The translations under genes and the position numbers were made by a program. Shown one piece after another: positions 16,378 to 24,797 of a DNA stretch of 64,000 nucleotides (the stretch's first letter is position 1; the number at the start of each line of letters is the position of its first letter). This DNA comes from CAWCPR01 sp963797475 (GTDB lineage Bacteria > Chloroflexota > Anaerolineae > Anaerolineales > UBA4823), in assembly GCA_963797475.1 (NCBI GenBank), contig CAWCPR010000003.1, forward strand, positions 1-64,000, in the 5' to 3' direction. The notes beneath the pieces were generated by a model that did no database searches, was not told the origin of the DNA, and was given only the letters and a program-made list of their open reading frames with translations.

Positions 16378-18582
16378 TCAGCGCTTATTATATTTATTGG
16401 GGCCCCGCCGGTCGCCGCCCCTTCCCGATGAGCGTTGGCCTCCGGGCCTGCCGCCGCGCGGCCGGTCGTGCTCGGCAGCCTCTTCAGCCGTCCAACCTTC
16501 CAACACGGCCTGGCGAGAGAGGCGGATCTTCCCTTGTGGGTCGATGTCGGTCACCATGACGGTGATTTCGTCTCCCAGACGGACAACATCTTCAACCTTG
16601 TCCACACGTTGGGTGTCCAGTTGAGAAATATGGACCAACCCATCCATGTTCGGAAGGATTTCGACAAATGCGCCGAAATCCGCGACGCGTACAACCTTTC
16701 CGGTGTAAATCCGGCCGATAACTGCCAATTCTGTCAGGGCCTCTACACGCTCACGAGCTCGACGAGCGCTCTCGCCATCCGATGTGGCAATGAACACCGA
16801 ACCATCTTCGCCGACATCGATCTTGGCGCCGGTTTCCTCCTGGATACTGCGAATTGTCTTCCCTCCTGGGCCAATCACAGCTCCGATTTTTTCCACAGGG
16901 ATTTGCACGACCGAGATACGCGGCGCATGCGGTTTCAGATCTGGGCGCGGTTCTGGCAAAACATCCAACATCTTACCCAGGATGAACAATCTGGCCTCGC
17001 GAGCCTGTTCTAGGGCGCGCGCCATGATCTCAGAAGTCAGACCACCGATCTTAATATCCATCTGCAAAGCAGTGATCCCTTGCTTTGTACCGGCGACTTT
17101 GAAATCCATATCTCCCAGGTGATCTTCGGCCCCCAGGATATCTGTAAGGATGGCATATCGTTCACCTTCCTTTATCAGACCCATGGCGACGCCAGCAACG
17201 GGCGCCTTGATCGGCACCCCCGTATCCATCAGCGCCAGGGTCGAGCCGCAAACAGACGCCATTGACGACGATCCGTTCGAGGAAAGAACTTCGGATACCA
17301 GGCGCAGTGTGTAAGGGAATTCACTTTCAGGCGGAATGACTGGCACCAATGCCCGTTCTGCAAGTGCGCCGTGCCCAACGTCTCGCCTTGAAGCGCCGCG
17401 CAATGGCTTGGCTTCGCCGGTCGAAAAAGGCGGAAAATTATAATGGTGAATATAACGCTTAGAGTCTGATGAAGTCAGGCTGTCTAATTCCTGGGCTTCC
17501 CGTGGCGTGCCCAGGGTTGCCAGGGTCAAGACCTGGGTCTCACCGCGGGTGAAGAGCCCAGAGCCATGTGCACGCGGGCTGACATCTACCTCGCACCAGA
17601 TCGGTCGAATATCCGTAGTGCCGCGCCCGTCCGGGCGGAGGCTGCGTTCGAGAATTCTTTCCCTAACGACTGACCGGTACACTTCTTCGAACGCCGACTT
17701 CACACTTCCGATCAGGGTTTCATCTTCTCCAGCGATCTCCTTCGAGATGGAATCACCCAGCTCGTCAACTGCGCCATATGTCTCGGCTTTTACATACGGG
17801 CGCTCGAGAATTTCGTTCAGCGCCTCGCGGGCGCGAGCAGAAACTGCCTCTTGTAGAGACGGGTCCACGCCGAAGGGCTGGTATTCTCGTTTTGGCTTCC
17901 CTAATTCAGCCGCCATTCTTTCCTGGGTTTCGATCAAGGGCTTAATCGCGTTGTGGCCGAACTCCAACGCAGCTACCATGATTTCTTCAGAAATTTCTTG
18001 GGCCCCACATTCCACCATCAAGATCGCGTCTCGGGTCCCTGCCAGGCGCAAATCCAGATCGGAAGATTCTAGATCAGTATAAGTGGGGTTTACAACGAAC
18101 TTGCCGTCAACTCGCCCCACCCGGACGGCGCCGACTGGCCCGCCCCAGGGGATATCCGAAATCATCAGAGCTGCCGAGGCCGCGTTGACTGCCAGGATGT
18201 CGATCGGATTCTCAGTATCCGCGGAAAACGAGTAAATAATGACCTGCACGTCATTGCGCAAATCCTTCGGAAAGAGCGGGCGCAGTGGGCGATCGGTCAA
18301 GCGTGCGGTCAGGATCGCTTCTTCTGTGGGTCGCCCTTCCCGGCGGAAGAACGAGCCGGGAATCCGTCCCCCAGCGTACATTCGTTCCTCATAATCGACG
18401 GTAAGAGGAAAAAAATCTATCCCTGTCCTGATTTGAGAGGACATGGTTGCGGCAGCGAATGCGACGGTATCCCCCAAGCGCAGGGTCACTGCCCCTCCGG
18501 CCTGTCCGGCCAATTTTCCGGTCTCAAAGGTAAAATCCTTGTCTTCTAACCGGATAGGATATTGTTTTACTTCTGGTTGCAT
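16378..18582 (-). CDS. pnp: Polynucleotide phosphorylase
   Basis: 3'-5' phosphorolytic exoribonuclease in RNA turnover. The 734-aa product has two RNase PH domains (first about 1-210, with GRIPGSFFRREGRP; second about 300-520, with SSDSKRYIHHYNFPPFSTGE and GSSSMASVCG), a KH domain (VEKIGAVIGPGGKTIRSIQEETGAKI) and an S1 domain (GRIYTGKVVRVADFGAFVEILPNMDGLVHIS). It ends in an Arg/Gly-rich tail rather than the short tail of many homologues; such tails may bind RNA. I chose the ATG at 18582, which has CAGGAGAAAG upstream; the frame is open a further 99 nt. It follows rpsO in the usual rpsO-pnp order. Confidence 0.96.
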   Translation of the reverse strand: MQPEVKQYPIRLEDKDFTFETGKLAGQAGGAVTLRLGDTVAFAAATMSSQIRTGIDFFPLTVDYEERMYAGGRIPGSFFRREGRPTEEAILTARLTDRPLRPLFPKDLRNDVQVIIYSFSADTENPIDILAVNAASAALMISDIPWGGPVGAVRVGRVDGKFVVNPTYTDLESSDLDLRLAGTRDAILMVECGAQEISEEIMVAALEFGHNAIKPLIETQERMAAELGKPKREYQPFGVDPSLQEAVSARAREALNEILERPYVKAETYGAVDELGDSISKEIAGEDETLIGSVKSAFEEVYRSVVRERILERSLRPDGRGTTDIRPIWCEVDVSPRAHGSGLFTRGETQVLTLATLGTPREAQELDSLTSSDSKRYIHHYNFPPFSTGEAKPLRGASRRDVGHGALAERALVPVIPPESEFPYTLRLVSEVLSSNGSSSMASVCGSTLALMDTGVPIKAPVAGVAMGLIKEGERYAILTDILGAEDHLGDMDFKVAGTKQGITALQMDIKIGGLTSEIMARALEQAREARLFILGKMLDVLPEPRPDLKPHAPRISVVQIPVEKIGAVIGPGGKTIRSIQEETGAKIDVGEDGSVFIATSDGESARRARERVEALTELAVIGRIYTGKVVRVADFGAFVEILPNMDGLVHISQLDTQRVDKVEDVVRLGDEITVMVTDIDPQGKIRLSRQAVLEGWTAEEAAEHDRPRGGRPGGQRSSGRGGDRRGPNKYNKR

Positions 18583-18906
18583 TTCTTTCTCCTGATTGTG
18601 GCCCATCAGGTTAGGGACTGAGAGGTGCCGCCAACCACGCCAGAAGCGACGTGTTGTTAGCCGACACATTTCAATACCCAACCTATGGGCGTATGTGGTA
18701 AATTCCTGAAAACAGGGAAGTAACCCCGCCCTCAGGTTGTGGGCCAGGCCGTAAAGCTGTCACGGCTAAGCCACCTTATCATTATATCCCTTTTCACAAC
18801 CTGTTCTTTTTGGTGTGAGAATGGTTCGTTGGACCTTCGCCGCCCTTGGAATTAAAAAAATTGAGTAGATGGAGGAACTGCGCACCACCTACTCGAAGAG
18901 ATCCAT
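18583..18906 (-). promoter_or_regulatory. Structured rpsO-pnp intergenic region
   Basis: These 324 nt hold no convincing gene. On the minus strand I see a stem GTGGC...GCCCAC enclosing GCCGT-GACAGCTTT-ACGGC (about 18740-18775) and, after it, CCTGA...TCAGG enclosing GGGGTTACTTCCC (about 18700-18735). In many bacteria the rpsO-pnp spacer carries a hairpin cut by RNase III, through which PNPase represses itself. Position fits, but the fold is by eye. Confidence 0.4.
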
Positions 18907-19179
18907 TTACTTGCGGCGGATACTTAAGCGATCTGTCAGGGCCATGTATCGCACGAAATCCGTCCGGCGCACGTATGCCAGCAAACGGCGGCGCTGGCCT
19001 ACAAGCTTTAATAATCCTCGCCGGGATGATTCATCATGGGCGTTAGCTCGCAGGTGATCGGTGAGCTGATTAATACGACTCGTCAAGATCGCAATTTGCA
19101 CTTCTGGCGATCCGGTGTCGTTCTCATGGCGAGAAAATTCCTCAATTAATTTGCTTTTTATTTCTTTATCTAGCGGCAT
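18907..19179 (-). CDS. rpsO: Ribosomal protein S15
   Basis: Small-subunit protein that binds the central domain of 16S rRNA early in assembly. It is 90 aa, the standard size, with the family sequences DTGSPEVQIAILTSRI near residue 21, LTDHLRANAHDESSRRGLL near 38 and VGQRRRLLAYV near 59. AAAGGAG precedes the ATG. It has a promoter and a leader of about 100 nt, and is followed by pnp. Confidence 0.97.
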   Translation of the reverse strand: MPLDKEIKSKLIEEFSRHENDTGSPEVQIAILTSRINQLTDHLRANAHDESSRRGLLKLVGQRRRLLAYVRRTDFVRYMALTDRLSIRRK

Positions 19180-19279
19180 GACGTCTGCACACTCCTTTAA
19201 AATTTAGTTCTCTGGGGCAGGTCTCCAGGCCAGCAGTACCGTCTCGTATGGCGGACCGCAGGCCGGTCTAGTCAGAGTG
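19180..19279 (-). promoter_or_regulatory. rpsO 5' leader with folded structure
   Basis: The leader between the promoter and S15 can form GACCG-GCCTG-CGGTC (about 19255-19272), enclosed by a long-range CTCTG...CAGAG pair. S15 commonly represses its own synthesis by binding structured leaders with a GU/GC or three-way-junction element. Whether this leader does so is inference from position and fold. Confidence 0.35.
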
Positions 19280-19284
19280 GGCAG

Positions 19285-19313
19285 ATTATACCAAATTGCA
19301 TCTCGAGCGACAA
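19285..19313 (-). promoter_or_regulatory. sigma70-type promoter of rpsO
   Basis: Minus-strand TTGTCG (19313-19308) and TATAAT (19290-19285) with 17-nt spacing. The start would leave a leader of about 100 nt. Confidence 0.65.
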
Positions 19314-19343
19314 GGTTGTCCTGAATTGCGACCAATTCATCCA

Positions 19344-20168
19344 CTAGGAAGGTGATACTGTTTTCCATTCACCGGATCGCACAGCGACGCGCAGGCTCTC
19401 TTGAACATCCTCCGGAAAGCCCTTGAGCGATTGGCGAATCAACCAGGCCGTATCGGCGCTTCCGACCATTTCCAGATTCTGCCTCAAGAAAAAAGCAGTC
19501 TCTCGAGGTGAACGTTTTGCCAGAGTAATAAAAACTTCCAACAACTCCGGGCGGACGGACGGGGGCGTCCTGCGAGTAAGCGGCTGGACCAACCGAAAGA
19601 ACACGGGCAAGTTTTCATGATGTGGATCGACGATAAGTGGCAAAAGCGCTCGTAAACCAAGGCGGGTGAAAAAGAGATCCTCCGCCAAAAGCCAATCTTC
19701 TGCCGTATGGATCAAGCGTTCCGGGTTTTCTTGCCTCAGCCTTTTTAGACCTGACTCAAGAATGACGTCGATCAATCGTTTCTCTGGCTTGGAACTTAAC
19801 CAGGCCTGGGTGCGTTCCAAGATCGGGCTGGCAGGGTTTGGAGAAATTTGACCCAGGAGCACGGCGGCCAGCCAACGAAACTCCAATTTGGCCTGGCTCC
19901 AAAGAGCATCGCATAATGCCAGGCCAGCATCTGGATTCTTTTCAGCAAGGGGCGCCAGTTCCTGCGCCAAAAGGCGGAGCACTGGCGGCCGTACATTGTA
20001 GGTCTCTAATAACGGGGGGAGAGCGCCACCCTGCCCGGGCCGGCGAGCACGATCTGCGTAAAACTCAAGCAAATGATGCAAACTTCGCAAGAATGAAGCT
20101 GGTTGGTCAAAATACTGTGCCACCAGGGCTGCTTGTTGTTTGAGGCGGGCGGGTTGGATGGCTGGCAT
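19344..20168 (-). CDS. HEAT-repeat protein, possibly DNA alkylation repair (AlkD)-like
   Basis: The 274-aa all-helical protein has repeated amphipathic helix pairs typical of HEAT-like folds. The part around EFRWLAAVLLGQISPNPASPILERTQAWLSS resembles helices of AlkD-type proteins. I do not see a complete set of AlkD DNA-binding residues, so the repair function is only a suggestion. It is the last gene of a leftward unit, 37 nt after proS, and is followed by the rpsO promoter region. No signal peptide or membrane segment is present. Confidence 0.6.
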   Translation of the reverse strand: MPAIQPARLKQQAALVAQYFDQPASFLRSLHHLLEFYADRARRPGQGGALPPLLETYNVRPPVLRLLAQELAPLAEKNPDAGLALCDALWSQAKLEFRWLAAVLLGQISPNPASPILERTQAWLSSKPEKRLIDVILESGLKRLRQENPERLIHTAEDWLLAEDLFFTRLGLRALLPLIVDPHHENLPVFFRLVQPLTRRTPPSVRPELLEVFITLAKRSPRETAFFLRQNLEMVGSADTAWLIRQSLKGFPEDVQESLRVAVRSGEWKTVSPS

Positions 20169-20205
20169 GGCTCGTTTAATTTATTGTAGCGATTTGGATG
20201 TATAT

Positions 20206-21639
20206 CTAATACGCCCTGGCGAAATAGACCTTCGAAGTGGCTCGCCGTCCGCAAACCAGGCAGCGTCCTTCCCCTTCCGGCTGGTCTAAAGGAATGCAGC
20301 GCGACGTCGCCTTTGTATCTTCCTTGACCTTGGCCTCACACTCTGCACTGCCACACCACCAGGAGAAAACCCAGCCTTTCTTCAGATCTTCTTTGAACTC
20401 TTCATAATCCTTGGGATCATAGGTATTTTCACGAAGGAACGTTTGGGCGCGTTCATACAATGCAGCCTGAATTGTCGTCAACATCTCGCCGACCTGGGTA
20501 GAGAGCTGATCCTGTGAGACAAAAGTTTTACCCTGCTTTCCCGGTAAATCTCGACGGGCAAGTGCCACCGTATTTTTAGCAACATCTTTCGGGCCAATTT
20601 CTACCCTTAAAGGAACGCCGCGCAGCTCCCAATCATTAAATTTGAATCCGGGGGTAAGCTCACTGCGCTTATCCACGTGGACACGAAAGCCTTGCAGCTC
20701 CTTTTCGATCCGGTCCACGACTTCCATTACCCCCGTTTGCTCCTCGTCGTTCTTGTAAATTGGAACGATCACGACTTGTATGGGCGCCAGTTTAGGCGGC
20801 AGAATCAATCCCTGGTCATCACCGTGGGTCATGATAATGGCCCCGATAAACCGGGTCGAGAACCCCCAGGAAGTCGTCCAAGCATATTGAAGCTCATTGT
20901 TCCAATCCAGGAATTGAATGTCAAATGCCCTGGCGAAATTCTGGCCCAGGAAATGAGAGGTGCCCGCTTGTAAGGCGCGTGTATCTCCCATCATACTTTC
21001 GATGGAATAAGACCTGACCGCTCCTGCAAATTTCTCCTTTTCGCTCTTCAGACCGGGGACGACCGGTACCGCAGCCTCATTCACCGCGAAATCTGCATAA
21101 ACATTTAGCATTCGCAATGTTTCTTCCTCGGCTTCTTCTGCGGTGGCGTGAGCTGTATGCCCTTCCTGCCAATAAAACTCTAACGTTCGCAAAAACAGTC
21201 GCGTCCTCAGTTCCCAGCGGACGACATTCCCCCACTGGTTGATGAGCACTGGTAGGTCGCGATAAGATTTAATCCACTTCGAGTACATATAACCTATAAT
21301 GGTTTCGGAGGTTGGGCGCACGACCAGCGGCTCTTCTAACTTTTCTCCGCCCCCAATCGTAACGACAGCCAGTTCAGGCGAAAATCCTTCAACATGTGCT
21401 TTTTCTTTCTCCATGAAAGACATTGGGATGAGCAGTGGGAACGCCGCGTTGACATGTCCGGTGGCTTTGAAGCGTCGGTTTAGGGCTTCTTGGATATTCT
21501 CCCACAAGGCCCAGCCGTAGGGTCTAACCACCATACATCCACGGACAGGAGCGTAATCCGCCAGCTCTGCCTTTTGAACCAATTGGTTGTACCATTCCGA
21601 AAAGTTTTCTTTGCGAAGGGGAAGCTTATCGTTTGACAT
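20206..21639 (-). CDS. proS: Prolyl-tRNA synthetase, archaeal/eukaryotic type
   Basis: Attaches proline to tRNA-Pro. The 477-aa protein lacks the editing insertion of the classic bacterial enzyme and has the archaeal-type C-terminal zinc domain. Class II motifs are VVRPYGWALWENIQ (motif 1), QWGNVVRWELRTRLFLRTLEFYWQEGHTAH (motif 2) and HGDDQGLILPPKLAPIQVVIVP (motif 3 and anticodon-domain entry). The tail has WWCGSAECEAK and CLVCGRRA, four cysteines for Zn, and ends in the typical YFARAY. It sits 27 nt after the LOG-family gene in a leftward operon. Confidence 0.95.
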   Translation of the reverse strand: MSNDKLPLRKENFSEWYNQLVQKAELADYAPVRGCMVVRPYGWALWENIQEALNRRFKATGHVNAAFPLLIPMSFMEKEKAHVEGFSPELAVVTIGGGEKLEEPLVVRPTSETIIGYMYSKWIKSYRDLPVLINQWGNVVRWELRTRLFLRTLEFYWQEGHTAHATAEEAEEETLRMLNVYADFAVNEAAVPVVPGLKSEKEKFAGAVRSYSIESMMGDTRALQAGTSHFLGQNFARAFDIQFLDWNNELQYAWTTSWGFSTRFIGAIIMTHGDDQGLILPPKLAPIQVVIVPIYKNDEEQTGVMEVVDRIEKELQGFRVHVDKRSELTPGFKFNDWELRGVPLRVEIGPKDVAKNTVALARRDLPGKQGKTFVSQDQLSTQVGEMLTTIQAALYERAQTFLRENTYDPKDYEEFKEDLKKGWVFSWWCGSAECEAKVKEDTKATSRCIPLDQPEGEGRCLVCGRRATSKVYFARAY

Positions 21640-21666
21640 ATCTATTTTAATGTATCTCTTTTCATC

Positions 21667-22242
21667 TTATGCCGGAAGCTGTTTTTTCAGGATCGTAATT
21701 GCCGAATCCACGTCGGGAACAAAAGAAAGCCAGCGGCGCTGCTCTTGGGGGACATAATCCGCGAGGACCTGGAAAAGCCGCTCAAAAGTAGCCTCCCACT
21801 CTGGCCCAATCAGGATCAAAGGCCGGGCAGGGATGGCATTCACCAAAAGCAGGTTCCACATGGTCGCAATCTCCGTTAAGGTGCCAGGCCCGCCTGGCAA
21901 CGCCATGGCCGCCTCATTATCAACAACCAGGGCATACAGCCTATCGCGCAGCTTCTCGAATCGTATCTCTTCTTGCACCCAGGGATTGCTGCGAACCGGC
22001 CGCCAGGCTTCGATCTCGTCGCAGGTAATTCCGATCACGTGCCCACCGGCCTCAGCCGCGCCACGTGAAACGGCCTCCATCGTACCGATATACCCGCCGG
22101 TTTGCACAGTATATCCCGAAGCCCCCAATATAGAACCCAGGTGCAGCGCCTGCGAATACGCCGGTTCCCCGGGATTAGGTTTTGATCCACCAAAAACAGA
22201 AATCCGCTTCATCGTTGTAGGTGCTAACTGGTTTGATTCCAA
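21667..22242 (-). CDS. LOG-family protein (Rossmann fold nucleotide-binding)
   Basis: The 191-aa product belongs to the lysine-decarboxylase-like/LOG superfamily. It has VFGGSKPNPGEPAY at the N-terminus, TGGYIGTMEAVSRGAAEAGG near residue 46, and the diagnostic PGGPGTLTEIATMW near residue 115. Some members cleave cytokinin-type nucleotide 5'-monophosphates to ribose 5-phosphate and base; the physiological role in most bacteria is unknown. It lies between the MazG-like gene (21 nt) and proS (27 nt). The MazG pairing suggests nucleotide housekeeping. Confidence 0.85.
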   Translation of the reverse strand: MESNQLAPTTMKRISVFGGSKPNPGEPAYSQALHLGSILGASGYTVQTGGYIGTMEAVSRGAAEAGGHVIGITCDEIEAWRPVRSNPWVQEEIRFEKLRDRLYALVVDNEAAMALPGGPGTLTEIATMWNLLLVNAIPARPLILIGPEWEATFERLFQVLADYVPQEQRRWLSFVPDVDSAITILKKQLPA

Positions 22243-22263
22243 TCCCGTCCAGGCAGGTATGAA

Positions 22264-22584
22264 TTAGGATCGAGGCCCTTGATCTTCACTCCAGTCTCGA
22301 TGATAATTCCGTTCGAGCTTTATGAGTATAGCTTCTTCCAGGTCAATACCTGCGATGCTTGCAATTTGCAGAAGGTAAAGCGCAACGTCCGCCAGCTCCT
22401 CTGCTAACCCGGGTGAATCTAGCAGTTCCTCACCCCATTGAAAATGTTCTAAAACTTCGGCCGCTTCCAGATTAAGCGAAATCGCAAGGTTTCTCAGAGT
22501 CTGCCGCTTGGGGCTATCCTTTTCGTACCAACCCTGGGCTCGTACGAAGCGGTGCATGGCTTCAGTCAATTCCGAGATATCCAT
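22264..22584 (-). CDS. MazG-like nucleotide pyrophosphohydrolase
   Basis: Small all-alpha NTP pyrophosphatase of about 106 aa, RS21-C6/dCTPase-like in outline. The metal-binding residues are in LNLEAAEVLEHFQW (EExxE-type helix) and ELADVALYLLQIASIAGIDL (ExxD). Such enzymes hydrolyse non-canonical or excess dNTPs. I placed the start at 22584 because a TATAAT box ends 7 nt upstream and the preceding codons are not family-like. No Shine-Dalgarno is seen, so initiation is probably leaderless. First gene of the mazG-LOG-proS-HEAT operon. Confidence 0.85.
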   Translation of the reverse strand: MDISELTEAMHRFVRAQGWYEKDSPKRQTLRNLAISLNLEAAEVLEHFQWGEELLDSPGLAEELADVALYLLQIASIAGIDLEEAILIKLERNYHRDWSEDQGPRS

Positions 22585-22591
22585 CGGATGA

Positions 22592-22620
22592 ATTATATTG
22601 GGCAATCGGTGATTGGGCAA
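22592..22620 (-). promoter_or_regulatory. Promoter of the mazG-proS operon, leaderless type
   Basis: Minus-strand TTGCCC (22620-22615) and TATAAT (22597-22592), 17 nt apart, ending 7 nt before the ATG. The -35 region lies in a direct repeat ATTGGGCAAT (22597-22606 and 22612-22621). Confidence 0.6.
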
Positions 22621-22684
22621 TGGCAAAAATCATTGTGTTGATTTTACAAATTGAGCATGAAGCCAACTTCGACCAGGAGTAATC

Positions 22685-23761
22685 ATGAATTTAATGATTC
22701 GTTTTCTACTGACGCGGATTTTGTCAACCCTGATTACGCTATTTATCATCACACTGGTTTTATATGGGACGGTGATGCTTTCCCCGCCAGAAATCCGGGC
22801 CGGTCTTTACCTGCCAAAAAAGATCCGTGAATCGAATCCAACTCAAGAAGAATTGCGTTTCTTAACGATCCAGATCGTTAAACGTTATCATCTGGATGAG
22901 CCTTTTCCGATTCAATATGGTTACTGGATTTCGTATTTGCTCCATGATCACTGGGGTTATAGCCCTACACTTCAGGACTACGTGTTCGACGCATTGCTTC
23001 GACGAACTCCCATAACGGCTGAGTTGACAATCTATTCTCTGCTCATGTTTATTCCATTGGGTTTACTGAGTGGAGTGATCGCCGGGTGGAGGCAAAATCA
23101 CGGACCAGATCATCGTTTTCGCTTTGCCGCTTATATCTCCACATCCCTACCGCCATTCATCCTGGGGTTAGTTTTAATATCAATTTTTTACGTCGTCCTG
23201 CATTGGTTTCCACCCGAGCAACTCGGCGTCGCCGGCAGCCAGGCTATCCGCGCGCCAGGATTCATCACTTACACAGGTTTGCTTACAATCGATGGGTTAC
23301 TTAACCATCAACCAGACATCAGTCTGGAGGCTGCTCGTCACCTTGTACTGCCTGTGATTACGCTGAGTTTATTACATTGGGCTACACTGGGAAGGGTGAC
23401 ACGCGCTGCGATCATCGAGGAGCTCAGAAAAGATTATATCGTTGCCGGCAGAGCCAGGGGGATCCCGGAAAGCAGGCTGGTGTGGCGCCATGCCTTTCCC
23501 AACACGCTCGTACCAGCTTTATCCAGCAGCGCGCTTTCTGCCGCCTCATTATTCACCAGCGTTTTTGTCATCGAAGTGATTTTCAACTTCAAAGGGATTT
23601 CTGATTTGATCGTAAACGGACTGCGAGGCGCTCCAGACGCCTCAGCTGCCCTCGGTTTCAGCCTTTATAGTGTCACTGTCATCCTGATAATCATGTTTGT
23701 TTTAGATATCATTCAAGTCATCGCTGATCCGCGAGTGCGAGAAGGTTTGATAAAGGGATAA
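22685..23761 (+). CDS. ABC transporter permease, DppB/OppB type
   Basis: Inner-membrane permease of the dipeptide/oligopeptide/nickel family, 358 aa. The N-terminal helix LLTRILSTLITLFIITLVLYG is followed by a large external loop. The transmembrane core begins near ITAELTIYSLLMFIPLG. The cytoplasmic EAA loop that contacts the ATPase reads DYIVAGRARGIPESRLVWRH. AGGAG precedes the ATG. It is 5 nt upstream of its DppC-type partner, but no substrate-binding protein or ATPase gene is nearby. Confidence 0.9.
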   Translation: MNLMIRFLLTRILSTLITLFIITLVLYGTVMLSPPEIRAGLYLPKKIRESNPTQEELRFLTIQIVKRYHLDEPFPIQYGYWISYLLHDHWGYSPTLQDYVFDALLRRTPITAELTIYSLLMFIPLGLLSGVIAGWRQNHGPDHRFRFAAYISTSLPPFILGLVLISIFYVVLHWFPPEQLGVAGSQAIRAPGFITYTGLLTIDGLLNHQPDISLEAARHLVLPVITLSLLHWATLGRVTRAAIIEELRKDYIVAGRARGIPESRLVWRHAFPNTLVPALSSSALSAASLFTSVFVIEVIFNFKGISDLIVNGLRGAPDASAALGFSLYSVTVILIIMFVLDIIQVIADPRVREGLIKG

Positions 23762-23766
23762 GAACA

Positions 23767-24729
23767 TTGCGCCGCTTCTTTAGCCGTCGGCAAAACCTGA
23801 TTGGATTAATTTTGGTCTGCTTATTCATTCTGGCAGCCATCGTAGGGCCATCCCTAAGCGAAACAGAGAACCTCGTCGAAGATAACGGGTTTCAAACGAT
23901 AAATAAATTAAGAGGATTAGATCCCCATCCCCCTGATTCAAAAGCCTGGCTGGGCACAATCCCGAGGAACCCGATCCAGAACCAGGTTGATGTACTGCAC
24001 ACGATCTTGTCGGGAACGAGATCTGAACTTGGATTCGGCCTTGTTGTCGCTTTGACCACTGCAATCATTGGCATCCTCATCGGCTCAACCAGTGCTTATT
24101 TTGGGGGGTGGATCAATTCCCTGGTCATGCGTGTCACAGATGCATTCCTGGCGTTCCCGGTAATCGCCGGTATTGTTTTGATGCGCCAACTCATTCTGAT
24201 GGAAGTTCAGAGCAGTGGGATCACAGTTTTCTTTAACGGCACCTATGATATCATCGGAAAACTTTCCAGCTTCCAAGCGCTGTTAATCTCCCTCGATCCG
24301 GTTATGCTGGCCTTGATCTTATTTTCATGGATGCCTTATGCCCGCATAATGAATGGGATGGTTCAGCGTACGAAGAACGAGGAATTTGTGCAAGCCGCCC
24401 GCACTGTGGGAGTGAGAAATTCGAGGATCATTGTGCGCCATATCATCCCCAACGCCATTTCACCGGCGATTGTGTTGGCGGCCCGCGATGTAGGTGGTAT
24501 TGTTCTCCTGCAAGCGTCCTTTTCCTTTATCGGAATGGGAGGGAATTCCACCTGGGGAAACCTGCTTGCTCTGGGCAGAAATTGGATTATTGCTCCCGGG
24601 GGTAATCCGCTGGTCTATTGGTGGGCATTCATTCCAGCCACTTTTGCGCTGGTTTTTTTTGGAATTGGTTGGAACCTTTTGGGGGATGGGTTAAATGACT
24701 GGCTGGACCCTCGTACTAGAGTAAAATAG
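23767..24729 (+). CDS. ABC transporter permease, DppC/OppC type
   Basis: Second permease of the pair, 320 aa, starting at TTG (23767). The N-terminal helix LIGLILVCLFILAAIVGPSL is followed by a periplasmic segment and the permease core from about SELGFGLVVALTTAIIGILIG. The EAA loop reads EFVQAARTVGVRNSRIIVRHIIPN. A charged segment after the second helix is longer than in many DppC proteins. The transporter needs two ATPase domains and usually a binding protein; these must be encoded elsewhere. Confidence 0.9.
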   Translation: MRRFFSRRQNLIGLILVCLFILAAIVGPSLSETENLVEDNGFQTINKLRGLDPHPPDSKAWLGTIPRNPIQNQVDVLHTILSGTRSELGFGLVVALTTAIIGILIGSTSAYFGGWINSLVMRVTDAFLAFPVIAGIVLMRQLILMEVQSSGITVFFNGTYDIIGKLSSFQALLISLDPVMLALILFSWMPYARIMNGMVQRTKNEEFVQAARTVGVRNSRIIVRHIIPNAISPAIVLAARDVGGIVLLQASFSFIGMGGNSTWGNLLALGRNWIIAPGGNPLVYWWAFIPATFALVFFGIGWNLLGDGLNDWLDPRTRVK

Positions 24730-24797
24730 TGCTGGAGGTTGCTTATCGGCTCAGGTCCGATTCTTCACAGGACCGCGTAGTTCGCCAATCATGTCTC

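Noticed and set aside
16435..17013. 192-codon plus-strand ORF opposite pnp
   Set aside because: It lies wholly antisense to conserved S1/KH coding sequence, has no family-like motifs and no ribosome binding site. Similar antisense frames opposite infB, nusA, ilvE and the nuo genes were dropped for the same reason.
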